NCBI RefSeq assembly: GCF_010104355.1
Contig: NZ_CP044972.1
Coordinates: forward strand, 3,844,001 to 3,908,000
DNA: 64,000 nucleotides
Direction of reading: 5' to 3'
Source: Hydrogenophaga sp. PBL-H3
GTDB taxonomy: Bacteria; Pseudomonadota; Gammaproteobacteria; Burkholderiales; Burkholderiaceae_C
Shown here in pieces: positions 54,607 to 63,967 of this stretch. Under the pieces are notes generated by a model. That model made no database searches and was not told the origin of the DNA. It worked only from the letters and a program-made list of their open reading frames with translations. Position 1 is the stretch's first letter; every line of letters begins with the position of its first letter. The translations under genes were made by a program, and so were the position numbers.

Positions 54607-55497
54607 TCAAGTCGTTGTGACTGTGTAGTTCTGACCGCCGCGGGTCGAGATCTTGGTCGCACCCATGCGGTTGCCCAGTTCAGCGCAACGCGCCAGCGAC
54701 CAGCCTAGCTCCAGTCCATGCAGCAGTGCCGCGCGGAACGCATCGCCACAGCCCGTGGGATCGACCACTTCCAGCGCCTTCACGCCGGGCACCACGGTCT
54801 TCTGGCCGCCTTCCCACACCTCGCAGCCATGCTCGGCCAACGTGACGATGAGTCCGCGCACGCGAGCCGCGATGTCTTCGAATGAGAGCCCGGTGCGGTC
54901 GGACAGCATCTTGGCCTCGTAGTCGTTCACCGTGACCCACGTGGCCAGCTCGATGAACTGCTTGAGCTCCTCGCCATTGAACATGGGCAAGCCCTGACCA
55001 GGATCGAACACGAAGGGCACTCCCGCTGCGTGCAACTGCTTCGCGTGGGTGAGCATCGCGTCGCGACCATCGGGCGAGATGATGGCCACCGTGATGTCCG
55101 TGCGAGCGGGCACCGGATTGTCGTGGGCCATCGACATGGCGCCGGGATGGAACGCGGTGATCTGGTTGTTGTCGCGGTCCGTCATGATCATGGCCTGCGC
55201 GGTGTAGCTCTCGGCGGCGCTGTTCACATGCGCAGTGTCCACGCCCAGCGCCTGCAGACGCTCCAGGTATTCCTGACCATCGTTGCCCAGCGTGGCCAGT
55301 GGCACGGCGTGCGCTCCCAACTGCCGAAGACCGTAGGCGATGTTGCCGGCGCAACCACCGTACTCGCGGCGCAGGGCAGGTACCAGAAACGACACGTTGA
55401 GGATGTGCAGCTGGCTGGGAAGAATCTGCTCGGCGAAGCGACCCTCAAAGGTCATGATGGTGTCGAAAGCCAGTGATCCGCAAACAAGAATGGGCAT
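54607..55497 (-). CDS. PfkB-family carbohydrate/nucleoside kinase
   Basis: A 296-residue ribokinase-fold kinase. It has ILVCGSLAFDTIMTFEGRF, the PfkB signature GGCAGNIAYGLRQLG and the catalytic DPTGCGDAFRAALLHGL (GxGD). Ribokinase and adenosine kinase are the closest types by eye; the substrate is not determinable. It converges on the histone-like gene. Confidence 0.9.
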   Translation of the reverse strand: MPILVCGSLAFDTIMTFEGRFAEQILPSQLHILNVSFLVPALRREYGGCAGNIAYGLRQLGAHAVPLATLGNDGQEYLERLQALGVDTAHVNSAAESYTAQAMIMTDRDNNQITAFHPGAMSMAHDNPVPARTDITVAIISPDGRDAMLTHAKQLHAAGVPFVFDPGQGLPMFNGEELKQFIELATWVTVNDYEAKMLSDRTGLSFEDIAARVRGLIVTLAEHGCEVWEGGQKTVVPGVKALEVVDPTGCGDAFRAALLHGLELGWSLARCAELGNRMGATKISTRGGQNYTVTTT

Positions 55498-55527
55498 GGT
55501 GAAGTCAATCGGTGAGGTTGGGAGATG

Positions 55528-56499
55528 TCAGGGATAGAAGACCAGGGCACGGTAGCCGGCCATGGGCGTGGTTTCACCCACGGAGAGTGAGAGACGGAAG
55601 CTCACGTTCAGTGAACTCTTTGCGGGCATCACGGTGGGCGCGTCCGGCCATTCCTCGGGCAGGAAGACGCGGCGCGAGATGACTTCGTCGCGCGTGTCGG
55701 TCAGGCTCAACTCAAGGGCCGGCAAGGCAAGCGCCATGTCGGCGGTGTTCTTGAGCACGAGATCGAACGAATGGAAGTTGCCCAGGCGGCGCACCAGCGC
55801 AGAGCTGTCGATCACGATGGCATTGATGTTGCGCACCGGGCCCACGGAGCACCCGATCGGCGCACAGACCTTTTGCAGCAGCGGCAGCAGATCGGGCCGC
55901 CAGGCGGCCAGTCGATCGCGCTCGTGCAATGCCCACTGGGCCACCAGCAAGGCCCCCAACAGCAAGGCCAGGAACGACAGACCGAAACGCACGCCGCGCG
56001 ACTGCCAGAAAGCGCGCTGCTGCGCTTGGCGCACGAACCCGGGAACCGCCTCGGGGTCCACGCTGTCAACGACCTCACTGACAGGACTGTCCGATGGCAT
56101 GGTCGCCGGCGTCACGCCCGCGGTGGGTGGCGTCACCAGGACAGCCGCCTCGGCATCAGCAGTTGCCCTGGCGGCGGCGAACCGCTGAAGCTCATCGCTG
56201 AAATCAGCATCGACTGAAACGACTTCACGCGGCTCGTCTGGCAGCGATGCGGGCGGCCTCGTGACGAGTTCATCCTCGTGAGGATCGCTGGCGTTGGTGA
56301 GCTCGGCCAGCAGCACCTGGGGCTCAGGCGGCGACCCCGCCTGCGCTGGTGCGCCCGGCACCCAAGACTCCAGGTAGAGCGTGGCGTCAAACACATCGGC
56401 GCAATGCCCACAACGCACCCAGCCCTCGGAGATCTTCAGCTGATCGGCGACGATCCTGAAGGTGGTTCCGCAAGCCGGGCAACGGGTGGTGAAACTCAT
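55528..56499 (-). CDS. DUF3426 protein with N-terminal MJ0042-type zinc ribbon
   Basis: A 323-residue protein. The zinc ribbon TRCPACGTTFRIVADQLKISEGWVRCGHCADVF is at the N-terminus, then an acidic linker, one membrane helix (VRFGLSFLALLLGALLVAQWAL) and a periplasmic DUF3426 domain. The function is unknown. It lies 31 bases downstream of prmA, an association common in betaproteobacteria. Confidence 0.9.
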   Translation of the reverse strand: MSFTTRCPACGTTFRIVADQLKISEGWVRCGHCADVFDATLYLESWVPGAPAQAGSPPEPQVLLAELTNASDPHEDELVTRPPASLPDEPREVVSVDADFSDELQRFAAARATADAEAAVLVTPPTAGVTPATMPSDSPVSEVVDSVDPEAVPGFVRQAQQRAFWQSRGVRFGLSFLALLLGALLVAQWALHERDRLAAWRPDLLPLLQKVCAPIGCSVGPVRNINAIVIDSSALVRRLGNFHSFDLVLKNTADMALALPALELSLTDTRDEVISRRVFLPEEWPDAPTVMPAKSSLNVSFRLSLSVGETTPMAGYRALVFYP

Positions 56500-56530
56500 G
56501 CGCCGATTATCGCGGGCGCTGCAGGGCGAC

Positions 56531-57424
56531 TCAGGCCTTGACCGCGGTCATGAGGATCCAGCCGTCCTCTTCGTCGCTGACCTGCAACGCCACCCAGGGC
56601 GCATAGGCGTCGATCAGCTCCTCGGCCTGACGCGCGAGGATGCCCGCGAGCACCAGGTGGCCGCCCGAGCGCACGTGCGAACACAGCAGCGGCGCGAGCA
56701 CTTTCAGCGGCGTGGCCAGGATGTTGGCCAGCACCAGGTCGTGCTCACCCTGCGCGATGTCGGGCAAGCCCTCCTGCAGCGTGACGTGGTTGGTCGAGGC
56801 ATTGAGCCGTGTCGACTCCACCGCCGCCGGGTCAATGTCCACGGCAACGATCTCTCGCGCGCCGAACTTGGCTGCACCGATGGCCAGAATGCCGGAGCCA
56901 CAGCCGTAGTCGAGCACACGTTGACCCACCGGCGGGTGCTGCGCCGTCCAGCGCAGACACATGCGGGTGGTCGGGTGCGTGCCGGTGCCAAACGCCAGAC
57001 CCGGGTCGAGCCGGATGATCTGCTCGGCCGCAGCGGGTGGCTCGTGCCAGCTCGGCACGATCCAGAACGTGGGTGTGATCTCCACCGGGGCAAACTGCGA
57101 TTGGGTCAGTCGCACCCAGTCCTGCTCGGGCACAGGCTGCATGCCGAGCACCGCGCAACCTTCAAAAAAATCCTGCAGCTTGAGCAACTCGGCTGCCTCT
57201 CGCGCCGCGGCGTCGGAGCCAAACAACGCCACCACCCGCGAGCGCTGCCAGCCCTCCTTGGGCGGGGGCATGCCGGGCTCGCCGAACAGCGCCTGCTCGG
57301 CATCCGTCATGGCGTCGGCGTCTTCCACCGAGGTGCTCAGGGCGTCGAGCGCGTCCAGCGCCTCGCTCACGGCCTCGACCGAAGCCTCAGGCACCATGAG
57401 CACCAACTCAAACAATGAAGGCAT
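56531..57424 (-). CDS. prmA: Ribosomal protein L11 methyltransferase
   Basis: A 297-residue SAM methyltransferase. The start at 57424 (MPSLFELVLMVPEASVEAVSEALDA) gives the canonical N-terminal L11-recognition domain. The catalytic domain has DPGLAFGTGTHPTTRMCLRW, VLDYGCGSGILAIGAAKFGA and DIDPAAVESTRLNA. It trimethylates L11 in E. coli. Confidence 0.95.
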   Translation of the reverse strand: MPSLFELVLMVPEASVEAVSEALDALDALSTSVEDADAMTDAEQALFGEPGMPPPKEGWQRSRVVALFGSDAAAREAAELLKLQDFFEGCAVLGMQPVPEQDWVRLTQSQFAPVEITPTFWIVPSWHEPPAAAEQIIRLDPGLAFGTGTHPTTRMCLRWTAQHPPVGQRVLDYGCGSGILAIGAAKFGAREIVAVDIDPAAVESTRLNASTNHVTLQEGLPDIAQGEHDLVLANILATPLKVLAPLLCSHVRSGGHLVLAGILARQAEELIDAYAPWVALQVSDEEDGWILMTAVKA

Positions 57425-57513
57425 GAAAAATTTCCAGGGGTCAACCAACCGCAACGCGTGAAAAGAACTCAACCCCAGAACACCGCGGAACTGGCTTTGC
57501 CAGGCCGCAGGTG

Positions 57514-57558
57514 TTGCCCCCTGTGGGGGAGGCGCCGCAGGCGCTTCGGGGGAGGGAC
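57514..57558 (+). repeat. Comamonadaceae-type GC-rich dispersed repeat between prmA and accC
   Basis: This contains two nested small stems (CCCCCTGTGGGGG and GCGCC-GCAG-GCGC) followed by TTCGGGGGAG. I recognise this CCCCCTxTGGGGGAGGCG-type element as a common intergenic repeat in this family. It abuts the accC stop codon and may act as its terminator or mRNA end. Confidence 0.65.
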
Positions 57559-58908
57559 CTACCTTTCACGTTGGGAGAGCCACTCTTCAAGGTAGTGGAT
57601 GTTGGTGCCGCCTGCCACGAAGCTGGCGTCCACCATCAGCTCGCGGTGCAGCGGGATGTTGGTCTTGATGCCTTCGATGACCGTCTCGGCCAGCGCCGTG
57701 CGCATGCGGGCCAGCGCCTGCTCCCGCGTGTCGCCGTGCACGATGATCTTGCCGATCATGGAGTCGTAGTTCGGCGGCACGAAGTAGTTGGTGTAGGCAT
57801 GGGAGTCCACGCGCACGCCCGGGCCACCTGGCGCGTGCCAGGTCGTGATGCGACCGGGCGACGGGGTGAACTTGTAGGCGTCTTCGGCGTTGATGCGGCA
57901 CTCGATGGCATGCCCACGCAACTGGATCTGGCGCTGCGTGAACGGCAGCTTCTCGCCCGCTGCAACCGCGATCTGTGTGCGCACGATGTCCACGCCCGAG
58001 ATCCACTCGGTCACCGGATGCTCCACCTGCACGCGGGTGTTCATTTCGATGAAATAGAACTCGCCGTTCTCGAACAGGAACTCGAAGGTGCCTGCGCCGC
58101 GGTAGCCGATCTTCTTGCAGGCAGCAGCACAACGCTCGCCGATTTTCTCGATCAGACGGCGCGGGATGCCCGGTGCCGGCGCCTCTTCGATCACCTTCTG
58201 GTGGCGGCGCTGCATGGAGCAGTCGCGCTCACCGAGGTACACCGCGTTGCGGTGCGTGTCGGCCAGGATCTGGATCTCGATGTGGCGGGGGTTCTGGAGA
58301 AACTTCTCCATGTAGACCTCGGCATTGCCGAAGGCGGCGCCGGCCTCGGCCTTGGTGGTCTGCACCGCGTGCAGCAAGGCCGCTTCGGTGTGCACCACGC
58401 GCATGCCGCGCCCGCCACCACCGCCCGCGGCCTTGATGATCACCGGGTAGCCCACGGCCTTGGCCGTGCGCTTGATGACCACCGGATCGTCGGGCAACGC
58501 GCCTTCGGAGCCAGGCACGCACGGCACGCCGGCGCGGATCATGGCCTGCTTGGCCGACACTTTGTCGCCCATGAGGCGGATGGAGTCGGGCGAAGGGCCG
58601 ATGAAAGTGAAGCCGCTCTTTTCCACGCGCTCGGCAAAGTCGGCGTTCTCCGAGAGAAAACCATAACCGGGGTGGATGGCTTCGGCGTCGGTCACCTCGG
58701 CTGCCGAAATGATGGCTGGCATGTTGAGGTAGCTGTGGGTGCTCGAAGCCGGGCCGATGCACACCGCTTCGTCGGCCAGGCGCACGTACTTGGCGTCGCG
58801 GTCGGCCTCGGAATACACCATCACCGCCTTGATGCCCATTTCGCGGCAGGCGCGCTGCACGCGCAGCGCGATCTCTCCGCGGTTGGCGATCAGGATTTTC
58901 TTGAACAT
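57559..58908 (-). CDS. accC: Biotin carboxylase subunit of acetyl-CoA carboxylase
   Basis: A 449-residue ATP-grasp enzyme carboxylating biotin on AccB. It has [41 protein letters not shown], the Gly-rich ATP loop [15 protein letters not shown], the catalytic [20 protein letters not shown] and [14 protein letters not shown]. It follows accB after 16 bases. Confidence 0.98.
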   Translation of the reverse strand: MFKKILIANRGEIALRVQRACREMGIKAVMVYSEADRDAKYVRLADEAVCIGPASSTHSYLNMPAIISAAEVTDAEAIHPGYGFLSENADFAERVEKSGFTFIGPSPDSIRLMGDKVSAKQAMIRAGVPCVPGSEGALPDDPVVIKRTAKAVGYPVIIKAAGGGGGRGMRVVHTEAALLHAVQTTKAEAGAAFGNAEVYMEKFLQNPRHIEIQILADTHRNAVYLGERDCSMQRRHQKVIEEAPAPGIPRRLIEKIGERCAAACKKIGYRGAGTFEFLFENGEFYFIEMNTRVQVEHPVTEWISGVDIVRTQIAVAAGEKLPFTQRQIQLRGHAIECRINAEDAYKFTPSPGRITTWHAPGGPGVRVDSHAYTNYFVPPNYDSMIGKIIVHGDTREQALARMRTALAETVIEGIKTNIPLHRELMVDASFVAGGTNIHYLEEWLSQRER

Positions 58909-58924
58909 GGGCTCGTGGCCTTCT

Positions 58925-59383
58925 TTATTCGATCACGTACAAAGGCTGGCCGTACTCGACGGCCTGGCCGTTGTCCACCAGGATCTTGGTTACGGTGCCG
59001 GACTTGTCGGCTTCGATCTCGTTGAGAATCTTCATGGCCTCGACGATGCAGATCGTCTCGCCTTCCTTGATGGTGTCGCCAATCTCGACGAAGGGCTTGG
59101 CACCCGGGCTCGATGCGCGGTAGAACGTCCCGACCATGGGCGACTTGACGGTGTGACCCACGGGTTCGGCGGGTGCCGCCGCCGCGGCGGGCGCGACCTC
59201 AACAGCCGGCACCACCGAGGGCGCCACGGGCGCGGGTGCCATGCTGTAGGTCACGGGCGCGGCAGCAGATACCGGCGCGCTCTTGACGATGCGAACCTTG
59301 CCCTCGGCTTCCGTGATCTCCAGCTCCGACACGTTTGATTCGGACACCAGGTCGATCAGCGTCTTTAGTTTTCTCAAATCCAT
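58925..59383 (-). CDS. accB: Biotin carboxyl carrier protein
   Basis: A 152-residue carrier. The N-terminal helix is [34 protein letters not shown], followed by an Ala/Pro/Val-rich hinge and the biotinyl domain [25 protein letters not shown]. The biotinylated Lys is in [15 protein letters not shown]. It is first in the accB-accC operon. Confidence 0.98.
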   Translation of the reverse strand: MDLRKLKTLIDLVSESNVSELEITEAEGKVRIVKSAPVSAAAPVTYSMAPAPVAPSVVPAVEVAPAAAAAPAEPVGHTVKSPMVGTFYRASSPGAKPFVEIGDTIKEGETICIVEAMKILNEIEADKSGTVTKILVDNGQAVEYGQPLYVIE

Positions 59384-59633
59384 GATTTCTCCAACGAAAA
59401 GCGGCTAATTTGTTCTAAGTTCGAGCAACTTCAAGATTGCCGACACACCCCCATCAGCCAGGGTGCCGCAGTGTACACGAAGGGGTGTGCGGTAGAACAC
59501 GCTCGGCTGGTCTCGGTTTGCAGCCCTGCTGTCCAACGCTGATTGCCGTTTTTACGGACAAAGCTGGAATTTAGCCCTTTGTCGCGGCGGGTTCCAGGCA
59601 ATGGATCAGCGGTCGATTGCCAGCGCCGCGGCC

Positions 59634-60161
59634 TCAGACCGGCTTCACCCACTGGGCCAGGTCGGCCTCGGAGACTTTGCCGATCTTGCGGTGAAGCACC
59701 GCGCCCTCAAGCCCGAACACCACCGTGTACGGCAGGCTGCCGCTCGGATTGCCCAGGCTGCGGCTGAGATCGGTGCCGGCAAAGCCCGCCATGCCCACGG
59801 GAAAGTTCAGAGGCAGCTTCTGCATGAAGCCGCGCACCGCACTGGGCTGGTCAACCGCCAGGCCGAGCACCTGCCAGCCTTGCGCTGCGTGGGCTGTGTT
59901 GAACGCGTTGAGCAAAGGCAACTCTTCCACGCACGGCGGGCACCAGGTGGCCCAGAAATTCACCAGCAAAGGACGCCCGCGCATGGCCGCGAGGTTCACA
60001 GCCTCGCCGTTGGGTCCTTCAAAGTTGCTGGCCCAGAACGCCGCTTCGGCGCCACTCAACACAGGCTGCGGCGCGATCCGGCGCCACGACATCCATGCGC
60101 CCGCAGCGGCGGCGGCCACGGCGGCCCCCGCCATCAGAAGGGTTCTTCGTTGTGACTTCAT
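59634..60161 (-). CDS. TlpA-like thioredoxin-fold protein
   Basis: A 175-residue thiol oxidoreductase with a hydrophobic signal or anchor (LLMAGAAVAAAAAGAWMSW). The active site is VNFWATWCPPCVEELPLLNAF (CPPC), with a cis-Pro region in GSLPYTVVFG. It is probably a periplasmic reductant for cytochrome or other thiols. Its start overlaps the stop of the upstream unknown gene. Confidence 0.93.
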   Translation of the reverse strand: MKSQRRTLLMAGAAVAAAAAGAWMSWRRIAPQPVLSGAEAAFWASNFEGPNGEAVNLAAMRGRPLLVNFWATWCPPCVEELPLLNAFNTAHAAQGWQVLGLAVDQPSAVRGFMQKLPLNFPVGMAGFAGTDLSRSLGNPSGSLPYTVVFGLEGAVLHRKIGKVSEADLAQWVKPV

Positions 60162-60790
60162 GAGGCGGTTTTATCCAGTCCAGGGGTTTCAGCCGACTCG
60201 GCCATGCGCAGCAGCAACGCGGCGGCATCTCCTCGAGGTTTGCGGCCTTGGGCATCGGGCTTGAGGGCGCCGCGCAAATCGTCGTGCTCGTGCACCATCA
60301 GGTGAACAAGCACCCACTGACCCAGCGCATCGCATCGTGTGCGCAAGGTCAGTGCCTCCACCGGCTCCCCGCGCCACCCGTTCACCGTGCCGGGGTGGTA
60401 TTCCACCCGGTGATCGAGCAAGGCCCACTCGGGCGCCTTGGGGTCGTCGCAAAAGAGCTGGATATAGAGATCGCTGTGGCGCGTGGCGGTTCCGTGCCAG
60501 ACCGATCCGCCCAGGTGCGGGCGAAAGGCTTTGAGGCGCTCCATCCACAGCAGGGCGAGTTCGCGCAGGGCCAACAACTCGACTGGCTGGGTGTCGGCAC
60601 AGAAAATGTCGATGTGCTCGCGCACCGCCGCTTCCAGCATGGTGTTGTCGGGCAACGCGGTTCGGGTGGGCAGCCCAAGTTGCTTGACGGCCTGGCGCTT
60701 GGCAGCCGCGTACTCCAGCCCGTCCTCGGCCACCAGGCGGGCGGCCACAGCCGCGATTTCAAATGTGATGTCGTCCCGGCTCGCTTCCAT
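60158..60790 (-). CDS. Conserved protein of unknown function
   Basis: A 210-residue cytosolic protein. The N-terminal helical segment (AAVAARLVAEDGLEYAAAKRQAVKQLGLP) and a core with WHGTATRHSDLYIQLFCDDPKAPEWALLD vaguely recall small nucleotidyltransferase-like folds, but I cannot assign one. It diverges from mpl and is coupled by ATGA to the TlpA-like gene. A far longer frame upstream on this strand is antisense to mpl and is rejected. Confidence 0.75.
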   Translation of the reverse strand: MEASRDDITFEIAAVAARLVAEDGLEYAAAKRQAVKQLGLPTRTALPDNTMLEAAVREHIDIFCADTQPVELLALRELALLWMERLKAFRPHLGGSVWHGTATRHSDLYIQLFCDDPKAPEWALLDHRVEYHPGTVNGWRGEPVEALTLRTRCDALGQWVLVHLMVHEHDDLRGALKPDAQGRKPRGDAAALLLRMAESAETPGLDKTAS

Positions 60791-60880
60791 CCGCAGGATT
60801 GTGCCCGCCCCGGGGATGGGTCGCGGCGGCGCGCGGCCATACCCGCAAGAACCGGGTGGGCCGCCACCTAGAATCGCCCG

Positions 60881-62356
60881 ATGCACATTCACATCCTGGG
60901 CATTTGCGGCACTTTCATGGGTGGCCTGGCCGCCCTGGCCCGCGAAGCCGGCCACCGCGTCACCGGCTGCGATGCCGGCGTCTATCCCCCCATGAGCGAC
61001 CAGCTGCGCGCGCTGGGCATCGACCTGATCGAAGGTTTCGGCGCCGACCAGCTGGCGCTCAAACCCGACATATTCGTGATCGGCAATGTGGTGAGCCGCT
61101 CGCGCAAACCCGATGGCACGCCGAAGTTTCCATTGATGGAAGCCATCATGGACAGCGGGGCGGCCTACACCAGCGGCCCGCAATGGCTGGCCGAACACGT
61201 GCTGCAGGGCCGCCACGTGCTGGCCGTGGCCGGCACCCACGGCAAGACCACCACCACCGCCATGCTGACCTGGATCCTGGAGGCCAATGGCCTGCAGCCG
61301 GGATTCCTGGTGGGCGGAGTGCCTTTGAACTTCGGTGTGTCCGCCCGCTTGGGCACACCGGCAGCTGGCGCGAACCGTTTTGCCGCCGGGCCGCCCCAAG
61401 GCAAAGCAGCCCCCTCGGGGGGCAGCGAACCACACGCAGTGGGGAGCGTGGGGGCTTTCGTTATTGAAGCGGATGAGTACGACACGGCCTTCTTCGACAA
61501 ACGCAGCAAGTTCGTTCACTACCGCCCGCGCACGGCCGTCCTGAACAACCTCGAGTTCGACCACGCCGACATCTTTGACGACCTCGCCGCCATCGAACGC
61601 CAGTTCCACCACCTGATCCGCACCGTGCCGCCCTCGGGGCGCGTGGTCTCCAACGGGCTGGAAGAAGGCCTGGACCGCGTGTTGCACCAGGGCCTCTGGA
61701 GCGAGCTGCGCACCTTTGGCGCGGCCGTGAGCGACTTCACCGCCGTGGGCGAACCCCACGCCTTCGACGTGCTCAACCAGGGCCGCCCGGCCGGCCGCGT
61801 GGAGTGGTCGCTCAGCGGCGTGCACAACCAGCTCAACGCGCTGGCGGCCATTGCGGCGGCCGAGCATGTGGGCGTGGTTCCAGCCGATGCGGCGCGGGCA
61901 CTGGCCAGCTTCGAGAACGTGCGCCGGCGGATGGAAGTGCGCGGCACGGTGGAGCGCGCGGGCGGCGCCATCACGGTCTACGACGACTTTGCCCACCACC
62001 CCACCGCCATCCGCACCACGCTGGACGGCCTGCGGCGCCGCCTCGGCCGCTCGCATGGGCGCATCCTGGCGGTGTTCGAGCCGCGCAGCAACACCATGAA
62101 GCTGGGCACGATGAAGTCGCAGTTGCCGTGGAGCCTGGAAGCGGCCGACCTTGCGTTCTGCCATTCGGGCGGCCTGGACTGGGACGCCACCGAGGCCCTG
62201 GCCCCCATGGGCGCAAGGGCCCAGGTGGGCAAGAACATCGACGAGCTGGTGGCGCAAGTGGTGTCGGCCGTGCAGCCCGGCGACCACATCGTTTGCATGA
62301 GCAACGGTGGGTTTGGCGGTGTGCACGAGCGCCTGCTGAAGGCGCTCGCCGCCTGA
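60881..62356 (+). CDS. mpl: UDP-N-acetylmuramate:L-alanyl-gamma-D-glutamyl-meso-diaminopimelate ligase
   Basis: A 491-residue Mur ligase that reattaches recycled tripeptide to UDP-MurNAc. It has HILGICGTFMGGLAALAREAGH, the P-loop AGTHGKTTTTAMLTW, VIEADEYDTAFFDKRSKF, NNLEFDHADIFDDL and DDFAHHPTAI. An extra stretch of about 30 residues (about 158-190) sits between SARLG and FVIEADEYD, where E. coli Mpl has only a few residues; it is encoded by a GC-rich family repeat read in frame. It functionally complements ampD, also in this window. Confidence 0.95.
   Translation: MHIHILGICGTFMGGLAALAREAGHRVTGCDAGVYPPMSDQLRALGIDLIEGFGADQLALKPDIFVIGNVVSRSRKPDGTPKFPLMEAIMDSGAAYTSGPQWLAEHVLQGRHVLAVAGTHGKTTTTAMLTWILEANGLQPGFLVGGVPLNFGVSARLGTPAAGANRFAAGPPQGKAAPSGGSEPHAVGSVGAFVIEADEYDTAFFDKRSKFVHYRPRTAVLNNLEFDHADIFDDLAAIERQFHHLIRTVPPSGRVVSNGLEEGLDRVLHQGLWSELRTFGAAVSDFTAVGEPHAFDVLNQGRPAGRVEWSLSGVHNQLNALAAIAAAEHVGVVPADAARALASFENVRRRMEVRGTVERAGGAITVYDDFAHHPTAIRTTLDGLRRRLGRSHGRILAVFEPRSNTMKLGTMKSQLPWSLEAADLAFCHSGGLDWDATEALAPMGARAQVGKNIDELVAQVVSAVQPGDHIVCMSNGGFGGVHERLLKALAA
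61387..61454 (+). repeat. Comamonadaceae-type dispersed repeat inserted in frame in mpl
   Basis: The segment starts GGGCCGCCCCAAGGCAAAGC, contains the palindromic core AGCCCCCTCGGGGGGC and ends GGGAGCGTGGGGGC. This series is familiar from intergenic repeats throughout this family. Here it lies within the mpl coding sequence without breaking the frame. Confidence 0.75.
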
Positions 62357-62358
62357 AT

Positions 62359-62679
62359 TTAGTAACTCAGGGCCTGAGCCGGCACGTCAATTGAGATCAC
62401 CGGTTTCGCGAGTGCCGCACTGGCCGCCCGCGCAAACGCCATCGCCCAGGCGCGGTGCGCCTGTTCACGAAAACGCTCCTCACCCGCGGCCTCGGCCACG
62501 CACAGAACCTTGTCGGCCGTGAGCACCTTGCCGGTGGGCCGGATCGGCTCGCAACCGAGAAACGTGAACTGCTCGTCCAGCCAGCTGCGGGCCAGGTCGT
62601 GCGGCATGGGTTGCACCTCTTCCAGATCGAAGAGATAGGCCGCCGACGGACTCCAGCTCACGGTGACTTGACTTCGCAT
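62359..62679 (-). CDS. Small conserved protein of unknown function
   Basis: A 106-residue cytosolic protein (MRSQVTVSWSPSAAYLFDLEEVQPMPHD...). The start at 62679 has AGGAGA upstream. It has no signal peptide, membrane helix or motif I recognise. It converges on mpl with 2 bases between the stops and lies downstream of the DAHP synthase gene. Confidence 0.7.
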   Translation of the reverse strand: MRSQVTVSWSPSAAYLFDLEEVQPMPHDLARSWLDEQFTFLGCEPIRPTGKVLTADKVLCVAEAAGEERFREQAHRAWAMAFARAASAALAKPVISIDVPAQALSY

Positions 62680-62753
62680 GGTGAATCTCCTGATGGGCTT
62701 CCATTGTGGCCCTCCCCCGCAGCGCCGCACACCGTGAAAGCCCGCGGCGGGGA

Positions 62754-63890
62754 TCAGGCTTTGGCCTGGCGTGCGGTCTGCACCGCGCCCGCCAACACCT
62801 CCAGCGCCTCCAGCGAGTCGCTCCAGCCCAGGCAGGCGTCGGTGATGCTCTGACCGTACTTGAGCGCGCCGACCTCGTCCTTGCCCGGGGTGAACTTCTG
62901 CGTACCCGCCTCGATGTGGCTTTCGATCATCACGCCGAAGATGCTGCGCGAACCGCCAGTGATCTGGCCAGCGATGTCGCGTGCCACTTCCAGCTGCTTC
63001 TCGTGCTGCTTGCTGCTGTTGGCGTGACTGCAGTCCACCATCAGGCGCGGCGCCAGCTTGGCGGCCTCAAGCTCCTTCACCGACGCGGCCACGCTGGCGG
63101 CATCGTAGTTGGGCGCCTTGCCGCCGCGCAGGATCACGTGGCAGTCCTTGTTGCCGTTGGTCTGCACGATCGCGACCTGGCCGTTTTTGTGCACCGACAG
63201 GAAGTGGTGGCCACGCGAGGCCGCCTGGATCGCGTCGGTGGCGATTTTGATGTTGCCGTCGGTGCCGTTCTTGAAGCCGATGGGAGCCGACAGACCCGAG
63301 GCCAGCTCGCGGTGCACCTGGCTCTCGGTGGTGCGCGCACCGATGGCGCCCCAGGCGATCAGGTCGCCGATGTACTGCGGCGAGATCACGTCGAGGAACT
63401 CGCTGCCGGCGGGCAGACCCAGGCGGTTGATCTCGATCAGCAGCTGGCGCGCGATGCGCAGGCCTTCGTCGATGCGGTAGCTCTCGTCCAGGTAGGGGTC
63501 GTTGATCAGGCCCTTCCAGCCCACGGTGGTGCGTGGCTTCTCGAAGTACACGCGCATCACGATCTCCAGCGTGTCGGCGTACTTGTCACGCAGCGGCTTG
63601 AGGCGGCGCGCGTAATCCACCGCCGCAGCCGGGTCGTGGATCGAGCACGGGCCAATGATCACCAGCAGGCGGTCGTCTTTCCCGTGCAGGATGTTGTGAA
63701 TGCGATGGCGGGTCTGGCTGATCAGCGTCTCCACCGGCGTGCCGCCAATGGGGAAGAAGCGGATCAGGTGTTCAGGAGGTGGCAACACGGTGATGTCCTT
63801 GATGCGTTCGTCGTCGGTCTGGCTGGTCTTGTCGATCGAACGGGTGTGCCAGGCATCGCTGCTGGTCGGGGCATGTTTCGCGGTCATCAC
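62754..63890 (-). CDS. aroG: 3-deoxy-7-phosphoheptulonate (DAHP) synthase, class I
   Basis: A 378-residue AroF/G/H-type enzyme for the first step of the shikimate pathway. It has LLVIIGPCSIHDPAAAVDYARRL, MRVYFEKPRTTVGWKGLINDP, SHKNG-like HKNGQVAIV, VDCSHANSSKQ and IESHIEAGTQ. Which aromatic amino acid inhibits it cannot be read directly. ATG codons at 63890 and 63887 are both possible. A terminator-like hairpin lies about 43 bp upstream. Confidence 0.96.
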   Translation of the reverse strand: MMTAKHAPTSSDAWHTRSIDKTSQTDDERIKDITVLPPPEHLIRFFPIGGTPVETLISQTRHRIHNILHGKDDRLLVIIGPCSIHDPAAAVDYARRLKPLRDKYADTLEIVMRVYFEKPRTTVGWKGLINDPYLDESYRIDEGLRIARQLLIEINRLGLPAGSEFLDVISPQYIGDLIAWGAIGARTTESQVHRELASGLSAPIGFKNGTDGNIKIATDAIQAASRGHHFLSVHKNGQVAIVQTNGNKDCHVILRGGKAPNYDAASVAASVKELEAAKLAPRLMVDCSHANSSKQHEKQLEVARDIAGQITGGSRSIFGVMIESHIEAGTQKFTPGKDEVGALKYGQSITDACLGWSDSLEALEVLAGAVQTARQAKA

Positions 63891-63932
63891 GGGGCTCCTG
63901 GGGCTGGTGTTGCGGGTGGGGGAACAGGGTCG

Positions 63933-63967
63933 AAAAAAAACCGCCGGGCTGTGGGCTCCGGCGGTTT
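63933..63967 (-). terminator. Intrinsic terminator upstream of the DAHP synthase gene
   Basis: On the minus strand AAACCGCCGG pairs with CCGGCGGTTT, and eight Ts follow. It lies about 43 bp before the aroG start. It either ends the upstream minus-strand gene beyond the window edge or serves as a leader attenuator. Confidence 0.85.

Noticed and set aside
60791-62326. N-terminal extension of the minus-strand gene at 60158 across mpl
   Set aside because: The extra 512 codons are antisense to mpl; the internal ATG at 60790 begins a compact normal-looking protein.
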